NCBI GenBank assembly: GCA_947451145.1
Contig: CANFXW010000015.1
Coordinates: forward strand, 16,693-80,692
Origin: Sphingomonadaceae bacterium
Lineage (GTDB): Bacteria; Pseudomonadota; Alphaproteobacteria; Sphingomonadales; Sphingomonadaceae
DNA: 64,000 bases
Direction of reading: 5' to 3'
The notes beneath the pieces were generated by a model. That model had not been told where the DNA came from, made no database searches, and saw only the letters and a list, made by a program, of their open reading frames with translations. A program made the position numbers and the translations under genes. Positions 55,801-62,171 of the stretch are shown here, piece after piece (positions within the stretch are counted from its first letter, which is position 1; the number at the start of each line of letters is the position of its first letter).

Positions 55801-58435
55801 TGGCCGCAAAGTTAGGCGTACCCGTGTTCGAGATGGTGCCGTCGTTTGTGATCAGGTTGGTTGCCGTTCCGGTCGCAACCTGCTGAACGCCGCGCTGCGT
55901 GCCGGTGATCAGACCTGCGTTGGTCACGGTGTTCGAACCTGAACCCAAAGCTGTCTGATCGATGCCGATCAGCGGATCAATCTTGCCGCCAACGGCGACA
56001 TTCGTGACGTTTTTACCGCCAGTGGCAGACTGCTGAACACCGGTGCCCGAAGCGGTAACCTCACCATTCACGTTAACCGTCGCGGTGCCCGTTGAATTCC
56101 CAAGCTGGGTGAGAATTCCAATGTTATTGGCCGCAGCAGCCGTAATCTTTGTACCTGAAGCCTGCGTGATATCGATATTGGCAGTGTTAGCCGCGCCATT
56201 GGTGTTGGTGGCCCACACGCCAACAATGCCAGTGCCGGTGTCGGTGACATCGCCGTTGATATTCATCGTGATCGCGCCGCCACCCTGCGCGCGAACGCCA
56301 TTGATCGAGGCATTGACAGCCTTGGTGGTGATGTCGATCGAGCCGGTGCCGGATTGCGCATTGACGCCATTTGCGCCGTTTACAGCCCCCGAGGCGTTGA
56401 TCTTGACAGTTCCGGTGCCGGTGGACGTTGCATTAATGCCGTAAGATCCCGTTCCGGTGACGGTGTTGGTCGATGATACATCAACGTTACCGCCGTTGGA
56501 CTGTGCGACGATGCCGTTTACTGCGCCACTGACGGTGTTGGTTGCCTTAACCGTGACAGCTCCTGTGCCGGCAGTTGTGGCCCGGATGCCATCTGAGGCG
56601 TCGCTTGAAACAGCGCCGTTGGTGGTTACCGAAACCGTATTGGCCGATGCACCATTTGTGTTGTTCGCGTTAACCCCAACGCCGCCGGAAGCCGAAACGG
56701 TACCATTGGTCGTAATATCAATCGCGCCGCCATTGGTGACAGCCGAGGTTGCTGCGCCGCCGGTCGACGTGACATCGCCGGTCTTGAGTGTGATCGCGCC
56801 GCCGCCGCTGTTGATCGCGTTGATGCCCGAAACGCCAGAAACCAGGCCTGCAGTGCTATCGATCGTGGTCAGACCCGAGCCGGTATCGGTCGAACCGATG
56901 CCCGCACCGCCACCATTGCCGGCTACGGTAGAGCCCGTCACGATGTTAACGGTATCGGTTGAGTTTACCCGGATACCACCCTGACCGGAAATCGCCCCGG
57001 TGCCCTGAATGTCGATGGTCTTGCCGCTGACATTGATACCAAGGCCGCCCGAGCTCTGGTACAGGCCGCCACCGCTGACCTTGACCGTTCCGCCTGTCGC
57101 GCTGGCATTCAATGCGTCAGAGTTGGCAAGCACGCCGCCGTTGTTCACGACTGTGATCGTGCCGGTGCCGGCTGTTGCCGAAATACCTTTGCCACCCAAG
57201 CCGCTGATCAGGCCATTGGTGGTTACGTCAATATTGCCTGCGCCCGAAGTCTTCGAGACGATTGCCGAGCCGCCAGTTGTAAAGACAGTGTTTGTAGGCG
57301 CAATCTTGATGTTGCCGCCATTTGTGGTCGCAACAATGGAATCCGAACCGCTATGAACATTGCCTGTCCCGGTAATGTTGATGTTACCGCCGCCGGTCGA
57401 GTTCGCGACAATGGCGCTGTTAATGCCGGAAACCTGACCGGAGTTCAGGATATCGATGTTTCCGCCAGTCGAGGCGCCGATGCCATTCGCGCTAATTGAC
57501 TGAATCGTGGCGTTGCCGCTCGTGTTGATGTTACCGGTTGCGCTCGTGGCATGGATGCCATCGTTGCTGGCCAGACCGGAGATTGTGCCATTGTTGGTGA
57601 TAACCGTTACGTTGCCGCTGCCACCCGTGTTGGCGATGACACCATTGGCGTTGTCGCCAAGCGTGACCGATACAGCACCGGTTGCCGAAGTGTTCGATGC
57701 CGAGACGCCAAGCGAACCCTTGATCGCGGCAGTTGCGGAAACCTGCACATTGCCCGTGCCGGTGTTGAGTGCATCAATTCCGGTGCCGGCGCCTCCGTCA
57801 ACTGCGCCCTTGAAGGTGAGGTCGATCAGACCGCTCGTGCTGCCGTTGATCTTTACCGCACCCGTCGAACCGGCAATTCCGCCGCCTGATTGAAGAAGCG
57901 TAATTGCGCCAGTGCCAGACTGATTGATGACCAAACCGATACCATTTGTAGCGGTGATCGCACCGTTAATGCCGGTTCCGTACGGTGTCGTGCTTGTGAG
58001 ATCTCCGCCGTTTCCGTTAAGCGTCAACGCATTGCCTGAATTCGCAACAATCGCGGATGTGCTGCTTTCGAAGAAGCCCTGCGTCGAGCCCGCACCAGCG
58101 CCATTAACAGCGAACCCTGCGCCGGGGGCCATCGTTTGTCCATTTACCCATGCGGTATTACCGGAAACGAAGAAGGTCCAAGTAGTGCCTGCAGGAACTT
58201 GGCCCGGAGCTGGTCCTGTTGGGTCGCAGACAACATCAGTACCTGAAACCACACTGCAATTAGCCAAAGCAGGCGTCGTGAACAAGAACGCGCCAGTGGA
58301 GGCGACAACCGCTCCGAGCGTCAATCGCATAGCCTGATGGCTGATACCCCCCGCGAGTTCGCGCTGCCTTTTCAGGCGGCGAATCGAATCGGTGGTGTTT
58401 GCGGATGTCGAACGAGCGGTAAAAGTACGCAGCAT
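46004..58435 (-). CDS. Giant autotransporter adhesin (type Va secretion)
   Basis: One uninterrupted frame of about 4143 residues. Residues 1-58 are an extended signal peptide: a basic N-region (RRLKRQRE), a hydrophobic core (LTLGAVVASTGAFLFTTPALA) and a likely cut before NC. The passenger (about 60-3800) is made of short beta-strand repeats rich in Gly, Thr, Asn, Val, Ala and Ser, as expected for a right-handed beta-helix; the only cysteines I noticed are Cys60 and Cys69. A linker helix (STLANSVSSLIDEPVSAY) leads to a beta-barrel of about 280 residues ending in GGLRFNF, with the aromatic C-terminus needed by the Bam machinery. ATG 58435 is chosen over 58516 because GGGAGCAGACTG precedes it. 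The gene lies 125 bases downstream of a SAM methyltransferase gene on the same strand. Role as an adhesin is inferred from architecture. Confidence 0.9.
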   Translation of the reverse strand: MLRTFTARSTSANTTDSIRRLKRQRELAGGISHQAMRLTLGAVVASTGAFLFTTPALANCSVVSGTDVVCDPTGPAPGQVPAGTTWTFFVSGNTAWVNGQTMAPGAGFAVNGAGAGSTQGFFESSTSAIVANSGNALTLNGNGGDLTSTTPYGTGINGAITATNGIGLVINQSGTGAITLLQSGGGIAGSTGAVKINGSTSGLIDLTFKGAVDGGAGTGIDALNTGTGNVQVSATAAIKGSLGVSASNTSATGAVSVTLGDNANGVIANTGGSGNVTVITNNGTISGLASNDGIHATSATGNINTSGNATIQSISANGIGASTGGNIDILNSGQVSGINSAIVANSTGGGNINITGTGNVHSGSDSIVATTNGGNIKIAPTNTVFTTGGSAIVSKTSGAGNIDVTTNGLISGLGGKGISATAGTGTITVVNNGGVLANSDALNASATGGTVKVSGGGLYQSSGGLGINVSGKTIDIQGTGAISGQGGIRVNSTDTVNIVTGSTVAGNGGGAGIGSTDTGSGLTTIDSTAGLVSGVSGINAINSGGGAITLKTGDVTSTGGAATSAVTNGGAIDITTNGTVSASGGVGVNANNTNGASANTVSVTTNGAVSSDASDGIRATTAGTGAVTVKATNTVSGAVNGIVAQSNGGNVDVSSTNTVTGTGSYGINATSTGTGTVKINASGAVNGANGVNAQSGTGSIDITTKAVNASINGVRAQGGGAITMNINGDVTDTGTGIVGVWATNTNGAANTANIDITQASGTKITAAAANNIGILTQLGNSTGTATVNVNGEVTASGTGVQQSATGGKNVTNVAVGGKIDPLIGIDQTALGSGSNTVTNAGLITGTQRGVQQVATGTATNLITNDGTISNTGTPNFAAIRQDTVNGDSTVTGTGTVTSTVAGAVLMHTTGSGNLLLSGSQTLSGGNGLAFAAVQMSQDTVGGTGNVTVNTTGGSITGGAGITATSVGTNTISISTVGNVTATNVNGAGIVAQHSGTGNVSVNVNGGTITGGANQYDIAAIANNGNVATGGNAAVIGGGGIFASASGTVDVLGTGTVNAITGGGNGIFARSTGSSKVTVSGTGAVNATGFSGIVASSNGGDVVVSPASTVTGSNGDGINASTNGNGKVDITTVALITGGNGSGINASTFNGNITIANGGGATGSVDGIRANSVNGAITLTGTGTVTGLTGNGITANTPNGSINLTTGIVNGAVDGINASTNNGILINATGSVTGTTADGIRATSNFGTVSVDAADVTGGTNGIEARAAGAITVNAHGNVTANNGRGIYALNTNGSVNANNIDVTFDAGKVLTATGNNGIETDLGLSTGTATVNVNGEVIAAGQTGVKQTGLTGANVLNVGITGKIDPVIGSDQLTASGSNTINNFGLISGDNVGAKQVATSTGTNTVHNNGTITGTALEGILSTVVGGNALVDGNGNVNGGTDGVSLTTTGAGNVTLNGAQTIIGGSGSGVLIQQTGFSNGLVTVNTTGGSITGNAGITATSNGNGTVSVSTVGNVTGTGSYGIQALQTGTGDVFVNSGVGTVQGVNDGIQAIASNGNVKTQGPANVVSTGAMGINAQATGTVDVLNTGTVDSVNTGVNAVSSTASNVTVSGTGAVHSTAGTGIFASSQGGNVLVTPASTVAGDGGDGINATTIDNGAVTVTTVGAVVGGAGNGIIATSGTFYNKVHTNSTTVTANADVTGSTNGIVATSGNGQVTVVANGNVTGQNGHGISATYTDSFWFTPSAGVSVTTAANKVVSATNGDGIFVQNFGIGSGATTINSNAAIQVTNGSGINALRTNFSDGGLLINSNGTIGSGTGGNNTFTNGILATMDLSGGNNTPYGPLTVNVNASIGSATDRGTGIGVNASNLTTDSTHFGNVAVNINNANIYATTGGVKAYTTSFGTVTVTGTGGGNINATGGLGIDAMINQTGNPSKVTVDVTQNVTGTGGIRATTNGGGNVLVNAGGDVTGTNGRGIEATNTAAGANTGTITVNTTHGHNVTATNGEGIYANAGVSTGATNVAVATNSNVVSTNSTGLKVVSQSSPVTVTTGVNSLVSGTTGIDIGVTTSGAILVNNGGTVTGTAGNGILVNSSAPTADTITVNSLNAKASGGDGIRVLATAGTGAMTVNSTGVITSAGAANTLQNGITVVNQGTGNRAINVTVTGGVGSSTDRANNAGVALLNSNSTSNANVSLNLNSASIWGTGWGVSAENDGTGNVAVLGTGPATVNALTGIGVRAEIANAASSGTVTVDLTQSVSGGTYGIKATTSGTGNMSVTARGNVTATAGTGILATNTNGGANAANIVVNQVGSTLINGIGGNGIETNLGNSTGIATVNVGGEVKATTVGVKQTSIGGTNIVNVAAAGHIDPLTGIDQLTTSGANIVNNSGLVLGSNIGVKQVATTTGTNAVDNFGTITGTAQEGVLMTVVDGTGQINGTGNINGGTDGVSMTTTGNGSLKFVGTQTVTGGTGAGLRIQQTGGKLGTVTVDTQGGAISGNDGIVAASNGTGLIYVSTIGNVTGTGNDGINVRHTGTGNVTILSNGGQIKGAGDAIDAVANNGNLLTSGNATIIATGGTGIGISGTASGTVDILNTGSITSNSYVGIWGISTGANAVNILGTGAVISGNTGIIGQSSGGNVTIRPASTVNAGGHGIYGSTTGNGTVDIITAGSVKASVDGIDGFTTNGAITITNNGGVDAGNIGINVQSTTGAIKVLGAGSVKAGTTGVFARTAGKIDVLDTGTFTTGGNGIDAVSSGAGNVTVSGTGTVTAGLAGIIAKSDSGNVLVAPAGAITANNGWGILAVSGGNGTVTVTTAGLVTSTGTSVLAQSNAGAIVITNNGGVKATGGGIGIQALAGTGDITIQGPGAVTSTLSGGILATTAGNILITDSGAVNSASTGINAISSGSGNVTITGTNAVTSTGADGINASSKGGIITVSPTSTVSGAVGNGITTTNTTGKTVITTAGTVTGGKGDGINASSTTGAISVALGGGGAKGSLSGVVAVSTSGNVLVSGSGPVTGTTANGIFGQSGGAGNVDILATSAVTAGNNGIGAVTNSGTITISGAGPIVAGNAGISASSTSGNVVIAPASTINAVNQGILAVTGGAGTIGITTSGLVTSTASNGVQATSGSGAITIANVGGVTASNTGILATSTTGSIKTTGAGATTSTNLWGIDATTGGTIDVLGTGTVTGKTGGVRAISTGASAVNVLNTGTIVSSSGTGVNAQSAGGNVTVATASTVTGLNGIIAGSTGTGTVSVNVANNQPVTALQGNAIMTSAANGATTITLGADVSGTVHGIFATATGGSINVSGTGNVFGNTVRGIDAATTTGDINLLGTGSVKNGTSGVDAIRAISSGSGNVTVSGTGPVVAGTGVGIIGQSGTGNVVIAPASTVAGNTFGISGSAGGAGNVTVTTVGALTSNATGISASVANGTATVTNNGAVTAPTTGITATATGTGSVVESVKGNVTTNGAGSNAVVASITGGGAGTINVTQFGGAKITGVATGISTNSNSSGATNIVVQDKIKATGGAGSIGVKGVSTSGAINVTVTNAGSIDPDVGVDLTTATGAMTVTTTNTIDFIQGDTTAVKLTATGTGTGTINNNGTLQGGAAGDKNAVVGVFAGGAATINNNASGTINGIINVTGSAAGTSVFTNAGTWNTFANTSSTFSGNWQNSKNANIANGVTITTTNGTTNTATGNMNFAGNATLVTNLTNLGSLNAQTGVAGNNTITVTGNYIGGGFLNIDTNIATAITDKMNISGTATGGQTLVNMKILGQGILPGGFLPVVTVAGGASSTTAFVSNSLPLTGLVRETFVQNPANATQFGVLQSFDPGATQVAGLSTLANSVSSLIDEPVSAYITERKDKSHQVGLWMRGSGGNFNQNLSTLFTGVGFSKSAADRVNTKYWTVQGGLDYGLLGLGGGKFNLHFGVTGGNYDGTSQGTTGRTEFDATFLGGYVALTGGGLTFDGTVRKEWRNFTMKNANIFAAGSAKTKGEATAGSVNLAYRIGFKNSGFSVTPSAGYSWGSSNVNPFVVDTLSTVTPGKDSSGLGRFGAKIAWTSPDNGKVVWEPYAGAFYLNNFSRTEAGSATYGVSSLSSLTTAFDNGVQYTVGLSAHSADKRISSFIQGSLYRSGGLSGGTVSGGLRFNF
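47000..58262 (-). repeat. Repetitive passenger-coding region with superposed large duplications
   Basis: At fine scale the passenger repeats short units such as GNVTVSGTGAV, GIxATSxGGNV and GTVDVLNTGTV. At larger scale, landmark sequences recur: IDPLIGIDQ (55955-55981), IDPVIGSDQ (54320-54346), IDPLTGIDQ (51314-51340) and IDPDVGVDL (47762-47788). A second landmark ending in ATVNVNGEV or a variant recurs around 56.1, 54.4, 53.1, 52.4 and 51.4 kb. The copies have diverged in DNA sequence while keeping the protein pattern. Confidence 0.8.
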
Positions 58436-58560
58436 CAGTCTGCTCCCAATGGCAGTTTCACTAGGGGATACGACCGTTTTGTTGTTTTCACAGGCGCATT
58501 CCCCACACGCCTGCACGGAAGGTGTTAAGTTGACCCGTGAAACGAGTCAACGAGAGTCAT
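58436..58560 (-). promoter_or_regulatory. Intergenic leader of the autotransporter gene
   Basis: These 125 bases separate the methyltransferase stop from the autotransporter ATG. They contain the GGGAG ribosome site seven bases before the start. No clear terminator for the methyltransferase gene is visible here, so read-through into the autotransporter gene is possible. Confidence 0.5.
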
Positions 58561-60126
58561 TCAGGATTCCAACAAACCTGTGGCTGCAAGTCCCGCAAGA
58601 AGCGAGGGAACATGCTCCGATATGGTTGCTTTAAGTTCCTTGGCGTCGGTGATCGGCTGGCCATCGCGCGAATAGTTCAGCTGGCCTGCTTTGGCGGCTT
58701 CGACCAATTTGGTCTCGATCGCCTTCAGATTGGCCGTGCCATCGAGGATCGGGAGCACAACCATCGCCGATGGATCAATGCCAACCACCTCATGCCGCAT
58801 GCTCGTTGTCAAAGTCGCGCCTGCTTCTGCATCACCGCGAGCAATTAGCCATGCCTTCGGTTTCTCAGAAGCGGTGCTGGCGCAAGGTGCGGGTTCACTC
58901 AGCACCTGAAGCATGCCGCCCAGCGCCATTCGGTAGAGCGCATCAAGGATTGCCGCCCGGGTATCATCATTAGCGCCTTCGACAAGCGCATCGCAGGATG
59001 AGCTGCCCGGTTGAGACTTGCCAATTGTCTCGAGCATGTCTGAAACCGAAGGCACGTGAGTAGAGATGGAACGGCCGTCCGGCAGGGTGAGGGTAGTGCT
59101 GTCACCCTCACGCGAGACGTTCGTGCCGATTGGCAGCAGGAAGTGCAGTCCGGAAAGCGCCTCGGGTGCCAGCGCACGCTTGACGTCTGGCATCCGTTCC
59201 CCAGCGATCAGCAAGGTCTGGCGGAAGGTTCGTCCGGTCAACATGTCGAGCAGTTGTTCAGAGTTGACCAGATCGTTGCCGCTCCTCGCCCGGATCTCGG
59301 CAGCAACCTTGGCGTCATAGTTCTCAAGGATCATGGTCGAAAGTTCGCACTCACCAAGGAAGCCGAGGCCGTTGCGTGCGGCCCGCGCGGCGAAATTGCT
59401 TACCAGCAGCGGTTCGTTGCACTCTTCCAGGAACTCATGCGCGATGTAATCGTCGGGCAGCGTGGCCAGGCGGCTAGCCCAACCGCGCAGCGTTTCACGA
59501 TAAGGGCCCTTGTCTGGAGACGATTCTGCCATGAAGGCCAGGGTTTGCCGGGCGAGTTGGGCCCGAGCGAGCAAATCATGGCTTTCCGGCACGGTAAGCA
59601 GCATGGCGTCGCGAATAGGTTGCATCATGCGCCAACCCGGCAACACGTTATAGCTGATGCAGGCCACACCAACCGCAGAGAGGCGGGCGCGGACCACCTT
59701 CATGATGGCTTCCTGCACCTGCGGCGGAACCCATGAATAAACGCCGTGGCAAATGATGTAATCAAAGGTGCCGAGCTCATCACCGATCTCGGTAAAGCTC
59801 TGGCACAGGATTTCGACGTTCTTCAGGCCCAGCCGTTCGATGCGGGCGCGTCCGGCTGCAACCTGTGTGCGGGCAAGATCGACCCCGACAAACGTGGCGT
59901 CCGGGTAGCGTGCCGCATGCGGGATAAGGTTGCCGCCGGAAGCGCAGCCCAGTTCCAGAACCCGGGCCTTTTCCATGGGCGCAGCCTCAAGGCCGAACAA
60001 CCGGGCAAAGCCACCCAGTTTTGCTGGCTGGCTCATCGCAAATGGTTTTGATTCATAGGGAAGCAGATCATACTTCAAAGCAGTACGAGCAATGATCGCT
60101 TCGAGTTCGCCAACATCTTCAGCCAT
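58561..60126 (-). CDS. SAM methyltransferase with regulatory domain (PKMT-like)
   Basis: A 521-residue protein. The N-terminal signature YDLLPYESKPFAMSQPAKL precedes a class I SAM fold with motif I VLELGCASGGN (56-66) and acidic motif II FVGVDLA; YIICHGVYSWVPPQVQEAIM and CISYNVLPGWRM are family-specific. YIAHEFLEECNEPLLVSNFA followed by GLGFLGECELSTM matches the 'methyltransferase regulatory domain'; a C-terminal domain follows. As I know the family, rickettsial enzymes of this architecture and length methylate lysines of outer-membrane protein OmpB. Its place directly upstream of a giant autotransporter, on the same strand, suggests the autotransporter as substrate; this is inference. Confidence 0.82.
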   Translation of the reverse strand: MAEDVGELEAIIARTALKYDLLPYESKPFAMSQPAKLGGFARLFGLEAAPMEKARVLELGCASGGNLIPHAARYPDATFVGVDLARTQVAAGRARIERLGLKNVEILCQSFTEIGDELGTFDYIICHGVYSWVPPQVQEAIMKVVRARLSAVGVACISYNVLPGWRMMQPIRDAMLLTVPESHDLLARAQLARQTLAFMAESSPDKGPYRETLRGWASRLATLPDDYIAHEFLEECNEPLLVSNFAARAARNGLGFLGECELSTMILENYDAKVAAEIRARSGNDLVNSEQLLDMLTGRTFRQTLLIAGERMPDVKRALAPEALSGLHFLLPIGTNVSREGDSTTLTLPDGRSISTHVPSVSDMLETIGKSQPGSSSCDALVEGANDDTRAAILDALYRMALGGMLQVLSEPAPCASTASEKPKAWLIARGDAEAGATLTTSMRHEVVGIDPSAMVVLPILDGTANLKAIETKLVEAAKAGQLNYSRDGQPITDAKELKATISEHVPSLLAGLAATGLLES

Positions 60127-60354
60127 TCCAAAAAGCCCCCGAGCAAAAAATTTGTGAATAAGTTCGCTTGGTAGTAAATCCGTTTGGGGCGGTCAAATCC
60201 GCAATTGGCAACAACTTGTCCCGTTTCGGCCATATTCAGCTTTAAGGTCTTGCCTGTGGACCTGGTCGATCTGGAACCAATTCAGTCAGGTTGGCAATTG
60301 CAGAGAAACCGGGCGCGGGTTAGCAATGCGCTCCACTTCAATAGGGGGTATAAA
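60127..60354. promoter_or_regulatory. Divergent promoter region
   Basis: A 228-base AT-richer stretch lies between the methyltransferase gene (leftward) and the small lipoprotein gene (rightward). It should contain both promoters; AATTTGTGAATAAG near 60150 is AT-rich, but I cannot define specific boxes. AGGGGG lies just before the lipoprotein ATG. Confidence 0.4.
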
Positions 60355-60537
60355 ATGCGCAAGTTTGTATTCTTGACTGCAACCGCTGCGATGGCGCTTT
60401 CGCTTTCAGCCTGCAAGGGCAAGGAAGAGGCACCTGCTGCCGAAACCGCAGCAACCAGCGAAGCCGCTCCGGCCGATGCATCGGCTGCCCCCGCAGCTGA
60501 TGCCAGCGCTCCGGCAGCCTCGGAAGCTGCCAAGTAA
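60355..60537 (+). CDS. Small Ala-rich lipoprotein
   Basis: A 60-residue lipoprotein precursor: basic start MRKF, hydrophobic core, lipobox LSAC with Cys20. The mature 41 residues are almost entirely Ala, Glu, Pro, Ser and Asp (for example EEAPAAETAATSEAAPADAS), predicted disordered. Similar tiny acidic lipoproteins occur in sphingomonads; function unknown. It has its own ribosome site and a strong terminator, so it forms a single-gene unit. Confidence 0.82.
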   Translation: MRKFVFLTATAAMALSLSACKGKEEAPAAETAATSEAAPADASAAPAADASAPAASEAAK

Positions 60538-60573
60538 GTTTACCCAATCCGGCGCATTGCATCCGGATGATAC

Positions 60574-60602
60574 GGGGCTACGGGAAACCGTGGCCCCTTT
60601 TT
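60574..60602 (+). terminator. Rho-independent terminator of lipoprotein gene
   Basis: GGGGCTACGG (60574-60583) pairs with CCGTGGCCCC (60588-60597) around a GAAA tetraloop, followed by TTTTT. It abuts the stop of the convergent acyltransferase gene. Confidence 0.9.
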
Positions 60603-61702
60603 CATGCGCGGTTCGCCTGTTTCCAGCGTTTGGAAACCCAATGCCTTACGGGGACATCGATCCACCTTGTGACAAGCCATGCGGTCAGCAGCGCGGTCGC
60701 TAGATAGGCCGGGGCAATCACAGTGCTTGAGACACCAACCTTGCGGGCGATAAACTGGAATGCGTGGGCAAGTGGCGAGTGCAGGGCATAGAGCGCGAAA
60801 GACGCTTCTCCGCAGAACACCGCCGCTGGTGCAATCCACGCCTGAGGTTCGATCCGGCTTGCCGCGAGCAGCAGGATAGGCGAGGCGATTACTACAACCA
60901 GCAAGTCAAATGCCGGCCTGTAAATACCTGCGGCAGGCATTGCCAATAGCGCGGAGAGTGCCACGGCATAGAGCAAGGCAACAAACCGCTCCGGACGTTC
61001 TGCATTTGCAGGCAACCGGGCAATGACCATGCCGGCGATGAAGGAAAATGCTGTCCGGAGCGCGCCATCGTACCAAGTTCCCCAGGTCGACCCGCCTGAT
61101 AAGGGTGAGCCATTCTCGCCGGACGGAATCGCTTGCATCATCGAATGACCGGTCAGTGCAAGGATCATCATGCCCCCGATAACCGCGATCACCAGCAATG
61201 ATCGCGTTTTCATGCGCGACAGCAGCAGAACCATCATGACATTCGCCATAAATTCAAAAAACAGTGACCACGCGGGAATGTTGATTGGGAACAGGTTGGA
61301 CGAGGAAAAAGGTGACGGAAGCATCAACGTGTTGAAGAGAAGGCTTCCGAAGAATTCCATCGAGCCCATGTGATTTGGCGTGGATCGCACAATGCCCTGC
61401 AGCGCAAATATCGCTCCGAAGGCTATTCCGACGATATGCAGCGGATACAGCCGGATGGCCCGGATGCGCAGGAATTGTTTTATGCTCAGGCCCGTCGAAA
61501 AACGCGGCTCATACGTGCGTACCAGCACAAAACCTGACAAGGCGAAGAAGAAATCGACTGCCAGATAGCCGCTTGGCATGATCGTTTCATCCAGATGATA
61601 GATCGTCACTGCCATCGCCGCGATGCCTCGCAAGGCATCCAGGGTGACAAAGCGCTGATTGCTTCGATAGCCCTTTGACGCACCGGCAGTTGCGATTGTC
61701 AT
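60602..61702 (-). CDS. Acyltransferase-3 family membrane protein
   Basis: A 366-residue integral membrane protein of the acyltransferase-3 (OafA/NodX-like) family. LDALRGIAAMAVTIYHLD has the conserved R-x10-H motif with the catalytic His; VDFFFALSGFVLVRTYEPRF follows; about ten membrane helices run to the C-terminus. Members O-acetylate or O-succinylate surface glycans. No polysaccharide cluster is adjacent, so the target is unknown. The start is ATG 61702; a GTG at 61723 is the alternative. Confidence 0.9.
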   Translation of the reverse strand: MTIATAGASKGYRSNQRFVTLDALRGIAAMAVTIYHLDETIMPSGYLAVDFFFALSGFVLVRTYEPRFSTGLSIKQFLRIRAIRLYPLHIVGIAFGAIFALQGIVRSTPNHMGSMEFFGSLLFNTLMLPSPFSSSNLFPINIPAWSLFFEFMANVMMVLLLSRMKTRSLLVIAVIGGMMILALTGHSMMQAIPSGENGSPLSGGSTWGTWYDGALRTAFSFIAGMVIARLPANAERPERFVALLYAVALSALLAMPAAGIYRPAFDLLVVVIASPILLLAASRIEPQAWIAPAAVFCGEASFALYALHSPLAHAFQFIARKVGVSSTVIAPAYLATALLTAWLVTRWIDVPVRHWVSKRWKQANRA

Positions 61703-61820
61703 CTTGAAGAGAGCCCCTCTCACTCTTGAGCAAATGGCCTAGCCCAACTCGCGCCTGCACTTGAAGTGAATTGTTGCGCCGCCAAACGATACGCGAGTCA
61801 TTTGCCTTGCAAAAAGCCAA

Positions 61821-61896
61821 TGGTGCCCGGGGACGGAATCGAACCGCCGACACCATGATTTTCAGTCATGTGCTCTACCAACTGAGCTACCCGGGC
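61821..61896 (-). tRNA. tRNA-Phe(GAA)
   Basis: On the minus strand the acceptor stem GCCCGGG (61890-61896) pairs with CCCGGGC (61825-61831); the anticodon stem CATGA/TCATG encloses CTGAAAA with anticodon GAA; the T loop is TTCGATT; discriminator A and encoded CCA (61821-61823) complete it. Confidence 0.97.
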
Positions 61897-61994
61897 AACG
61901 CTGCGGCGACGGTCTGGCATAAGCCAAATTGACCGGCGAGCGGCTTGGAAGCGCGCCTATGGCGAAGAGGTGCGGGCTTGGCAAGCGGGAATTA

Positions 61995-62171
61995 TCACTC
62001 GGCCCCATCATCGTCGGTATCCGGCATATCGGCGCGGGGGCCGGGCAGGGCATAGCCATCGTCCAGCCACTTAACGAGGTCGCGATCACGGCAGCGTGAC
62101 GAGCAGAACGGCGTGTGTTCCTCGCTGCGGGGCTTGCCGCAGATCGGGCATTTGCGAAGGTTGGATATCAT
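61995..62171 (-). CDS. yacG: DNA gyrase inhibitor YacG-like zinc protein
   Basis: A 58-residue protein with KCPICGKP and [20 protein letters not shown], the four-Cys zinc finger and following motif of YacG. In E. coli YacG binds GyrB and inhibits gyrase. The start overlaps the stop of the RNase E/G gene as ATGA. The C-terminal tail is acidic (DTDDDGAE). tRNA-Phe follows about 100 bases downstream. Confidence 0.93.
   Translation of the reverse strand: MISNLRKCPICGKPRSEEHTPFCSSRCRDRDLVKWLDDGYALPGPRADMPDTDDDGAE

Noticed and set aside
47247..57893. Many long plus-strand open frames (up to about 456 codons) opposite the autotransporter
   Set aside because: They are by-products of the repetitive Gly/Thr/Asn/Val codons read in antisense; their translations are low-complexity, lack plausible domains and ribosome sites, and overlap a clear protein.
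47000..58262. Repeats that might suggest a CRISPR array or tandem noncoding repeats
   Set aside because: The repeats are in frame, diverged and of mixed length, with no constant repeat-spacer pattern; they encode the passenger.
61862..62089. 75-codon minus-strand frame overlapping yacG and tRNA-Phe
   Set aside because: It runs into the tRNA and is in a different frame from the clear YacG zinc-finger sequence.
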